A DNA stretch of 6,732 bases from Gallionella sp. UBA4737 (GTDB lineage: Bacteria; Pseudomonadota; Gammaproteobacteria; Burkholderiales; Gallionellaceae), in NCBI GenBank assembly GCA_002403995.1, contig DHIV01000043.1, positions 709-7,440 of the forward strand, in the 5' to 3' direction. The notes beneath the pieces were generated by a model. It saw only the letters and a list, made by a program, of their open reading frames with translations. It searched no databases and was not told where the DNA came from. The translations under genes were made by a program, and so were the position numbers. Positions 5,195-6,732 of the stretch are shown here, piece by piece; within the stretch, counting starts at the first letter, position 1, and every line of letters begins with the position of its first letter.

Positions 5195-6045
5195 ATGCCA
5201 TGCTGAATCTATACACACGCCGCCGGATCATCAACGCAGTGGGACTCTCGGTCTCGGTGCTGGCCATGCTGTTCGGTTTATTCTGGCTGTGCTGGATATT
5301 GATCACCTTGCTGGATCACGGACTGCCCGCGCTCACCCCGGTGGTGTTCGCGCAAATGACTCCGCCCCCGGGCAGTGCCGGCGGTCTGCTCAACGCGATC
5401 GCAGGCAGCCTGATGATGACGGTGGTCGGCACCCTGATCGGCACACCCATCGGTATTCTGGCCGGCACCTATCTGGCTGAATTCGGCCAGCGCGGCTGGA
5501 TGGCGCCGGTCACCCGCTTCATCAACGACGTATTGTTGTCCGCGCCGTCTATCGTGATCGGCCTGTTCGTGTATGAGGTCTATGTGGTCAGGGTCAGGCA
5601 TTTTTCCGGCTGGGCCGGCGCATTTGCATTATCCATACTGGTGATCCCGATCGTGATCCGCACCACCGAAAACATGCTGCGGCTGGTTCCCAGCACGCTG
5701 CGCGAAGCCGCCGCGGCACTCGGGGCACCGCAGTGGAAAGTGATCAATTTCGTCACTTTACGTGCTGCCCGAGCGGGGATCATCACCGGGGTGCTGCTGG
5801 CCGTGGCGCGCATCAGCGGTGAAACCGCGCCGCTGTTGTTCACCTCGCTCAACAACCAGTTCTGGAGCAGCAACATGGACCAGCCGATGGCCAATTTGCC
5901 GGTGGTGATCTTCCAGTTCGCGATGAGCCCCTATGATGACTGGCAAAATCTTGCCTGGGCGGGCGCGCTGCTGATCACCGTCAGCGTGTTGACCCTCAAC
6001 ATCATGGCGCGCGTGCTGTTCCGGCAAAGTGCCACTACCCATTAA
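5191..6045 (+). CDS. pstA: Phosphate ABC transporter permease PstA
   Basis: Second membrane subunit of the Pst importer, paired with PstC. The 284-residue product has six hydrophobic segments. Family marks are GGLLNAIAGSLMMT (64-77), the EAA loop REAAAALGAPQWKVINFVTL (171-190) and ARISGETAPLLFT (206-218), plus the LPVVIFQF segment near 236-243. I chose GTG at 5191: it overlaps the pstC stop as GTGA, and GGGAAGG at 5175-5181 sits nine bases upstream. The in-frame ATG at 5200 lies 18 bases from that site, so it is less likely, but would shorten the protein by only three residues. A 37-base gap separates it from pstB. Confidence 0.96.
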   Translation: MNAMLNLYTRRRIINAVGLSVSVLAMLFGLFWLCWILITLLDHGLPALTPVVFAQMTPPPGSAGGLLNAIAGSLMMTVVGTLIGTPIGILAGTYLAEFGQRGWMAPVTRFINDVLLSAPSIVIGLFVYEVYVVRVRHFSGWAGAFALSILVIPIVIRTTENMLRLVPSTLREAAAALGAPQWKVINFVTLRAARAGIITGVLLAVARISGETAPLLFTSLNNQFWSSNMDQPMANLPVVIFQFAMSPYDDWQNLAWAGALLITVSVLTLNIMARVLFRQSATTH

Positions 6046-6048
6046 ACC

Positions 6049-6066
6049 TGGCCATTAATCCGGCCA
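6049..6066. repeat. Small inverted/direct repeat between pstA and pstB
   Basis: TGGCC (6049-6053) and GGCCA (6062-6066) can pair with an eight-base loop. The same bases also read as a 12-bp-spaced direct repeat GGCCATTAA/GGCCATCAA. There is no U-tract, so it is not a terminator; it could be a minor mRNA processing structure or chance. Confidence 0.3.
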
Positions 6067-6082
6067 TCAACAAGGCAAGCAC

Positions 6083-6732
6083 ATGAACATCGAAACCGTC
6101 GCCAACCCGAAGATCATCATCAATGACCTGAATTTTTATTACGGGAATTTCCGCGCGCTCAAGGATATCAACCTGAGCATCGCGGAAAAGATGGTGACCG
6201 CATTCATCGGCCCGTCCGGCTGCGGCAAGTCCACGCTGCTGCGCACCTTCAACCGCATGTATCAGCTTTATCCGAAACAAAAGGCCACCGGGGAGATCCT
6301 GCTGGATGGGGAAAACATACTCGACAGCAAGCAGGATCTGAACATGCTGCGCGCCAAGATCGGCATGGTGTTCCAGAAACCCACGCCGTTCCCGATGACC
6401 ATCTATGACAACATCGCATTCGGCGTGAAGCTGTACGAAAACCTCAGCAAGCATGACATGCAAGCCCGCGTGGAATGGGCGTTGCGCAAAGCCGCGCTGT
6501 GGACCGAGGTGAAAGACAAGCTCAAACAGAGCGGCACCGGGCTTTCCGGCGGACAGCAGCAGCGCCTGTGCATCGCCCGTGCGATTGCGGTAAAACCGCA
6601 AGTGCTGCTGCTGGACGAACCCACCTCCGCGCTCGATCCGATCTCCACCGCGCACATCGAGAAGCTGATCGACGAACTGAAGGAAGACTTCACCATCGTG
6701 ATCGTCACGCACAACATGCAGCAAGCCGCGCG
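6083..6732 (+). CDS. pstB: Phosphate ABC transporter ATP-binding protein PstB (3' end beyond window)
   Basis: ATPase of the Pst importer. The frame is open from ATG at 6083 to the right edge, 216 complete codons, cut before the stop; full PstB proteins are about 250-260 residues, so most is present. ABC motifs in order: Walker A GPSGCGKS (43-50), Q-loop VFQKPTPF (96-103) with the PstB-typical KPTPFPM, signature LSGGQQQRLC (154-163), Walker B LLLDEPTSALDP (175-186) and H-loop VTHNMQQA (208-215). AAGG at 6072-6075 gives a ribosome binding site seven bases upstream. It follows pstA by 37 bases in the same operon. A phoU gene commonly comes next, but that lies outside this window. Confidence 0.97.
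   Translation, partial: MNIETVANPKIIINDLNFYYGNFRALKDINLSIAEKMVTAFIGPSGCGKSTLLRTFNRMYQLYPKQKATGEILLDGENILDSKQDLNMLRAKIGMVFQKPTPFPMTIYDNIAFGVKLYENLSKHDMQARVEWALRKAALWTEVKDKLKQSGTGLSGGQQQRLCIARAIAVKPQVLLLDEPTSALDPISTAHIEKLIDELKEDFTIVIVTHNMQQAA

Noticed and set aside
6035..6724. 229-residue open frame on the - strand opposite pstB
   Set aside because: Shadow of pstB, whose frame carries all ABC ATPase motifs in order; the antisense product is low-complexity and unlike any family I know.
1..6732. CRISPR array, tRNA or rRNA gene, insertion sequence ends
   Set aside because: No regularly spaced repeats, no tRNA cloverleaf, no rRNA-like stretch and no transposase frame seen on either strand.

Overview
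The window looks like a chromosomal segment of a Gram-negative proteobacterium. A betaproteobacterium, perhaps of the Nitrosomonadales/Gallionellaceae kind, is my best guess. Grounds are the L28/L33 sequences (L33 without zinc-binding cysteines, reading [24 protein letters not shown]...), the PhoB-type box, the REP-like palindrome and the moderately GC-rich codon use. The taxonomic call is inference from memory of family sequences, not from a search.

Left part (1-1230): a 5'-truncated second copy of rpmG (ribosomal protein L33) runs off the left edge. Next comes a complete hicB-hicA toxin-antitoxin module on the + strand, then a bidirectional terminator, then the intact rpmB-rpmG operon (L28, L33) on the - strand with a good sigma-70 promoter. 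The toxin-antitoxin module is thus bracketed by an intact and a broken copy of the same ribosomal gene in the same orientation.

Middle part (1323-3093): a two-gene arsenic resistance operon on the - strand. It encodes arsenate reductase ArsC (low-molecular-weight phosphatase type, probably with a TTG start) and an Acr3-type arsenite efflux permease. ArsC reduces arsenate to arsenite, which Acr3 exports. No arsR repressor gene lies in the window. The 237-bp gap upstream is shared with the divergent pstS gene and holds a REP-like palindrome, an 18-bp palindrome and a clear Pho box.

Right part (3094-6732): the high-affinity phosphate ABC transporter operon pstS-pstC-pstA-pstB on the + strand; pstB is cut by the right edge. 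PstS binds phosphate in the periplasm, PstC and PstA form the membrane channel, and PstB is the ATPase. A stem-loop and a candidate internal promoter lie between pstS and pstC. Since arsenate enters cells as a phosphate analogue, often through Pst, the divergent ars/pst arrangement makes physiological sense.

Every gene belongs to a known family. I do not see a new gene system. The points worth a second look are the rpmG duplication around hicBA, the shared ars/pst control region, the ArsC start site and the overlap of promoter and hairpin before pstC.
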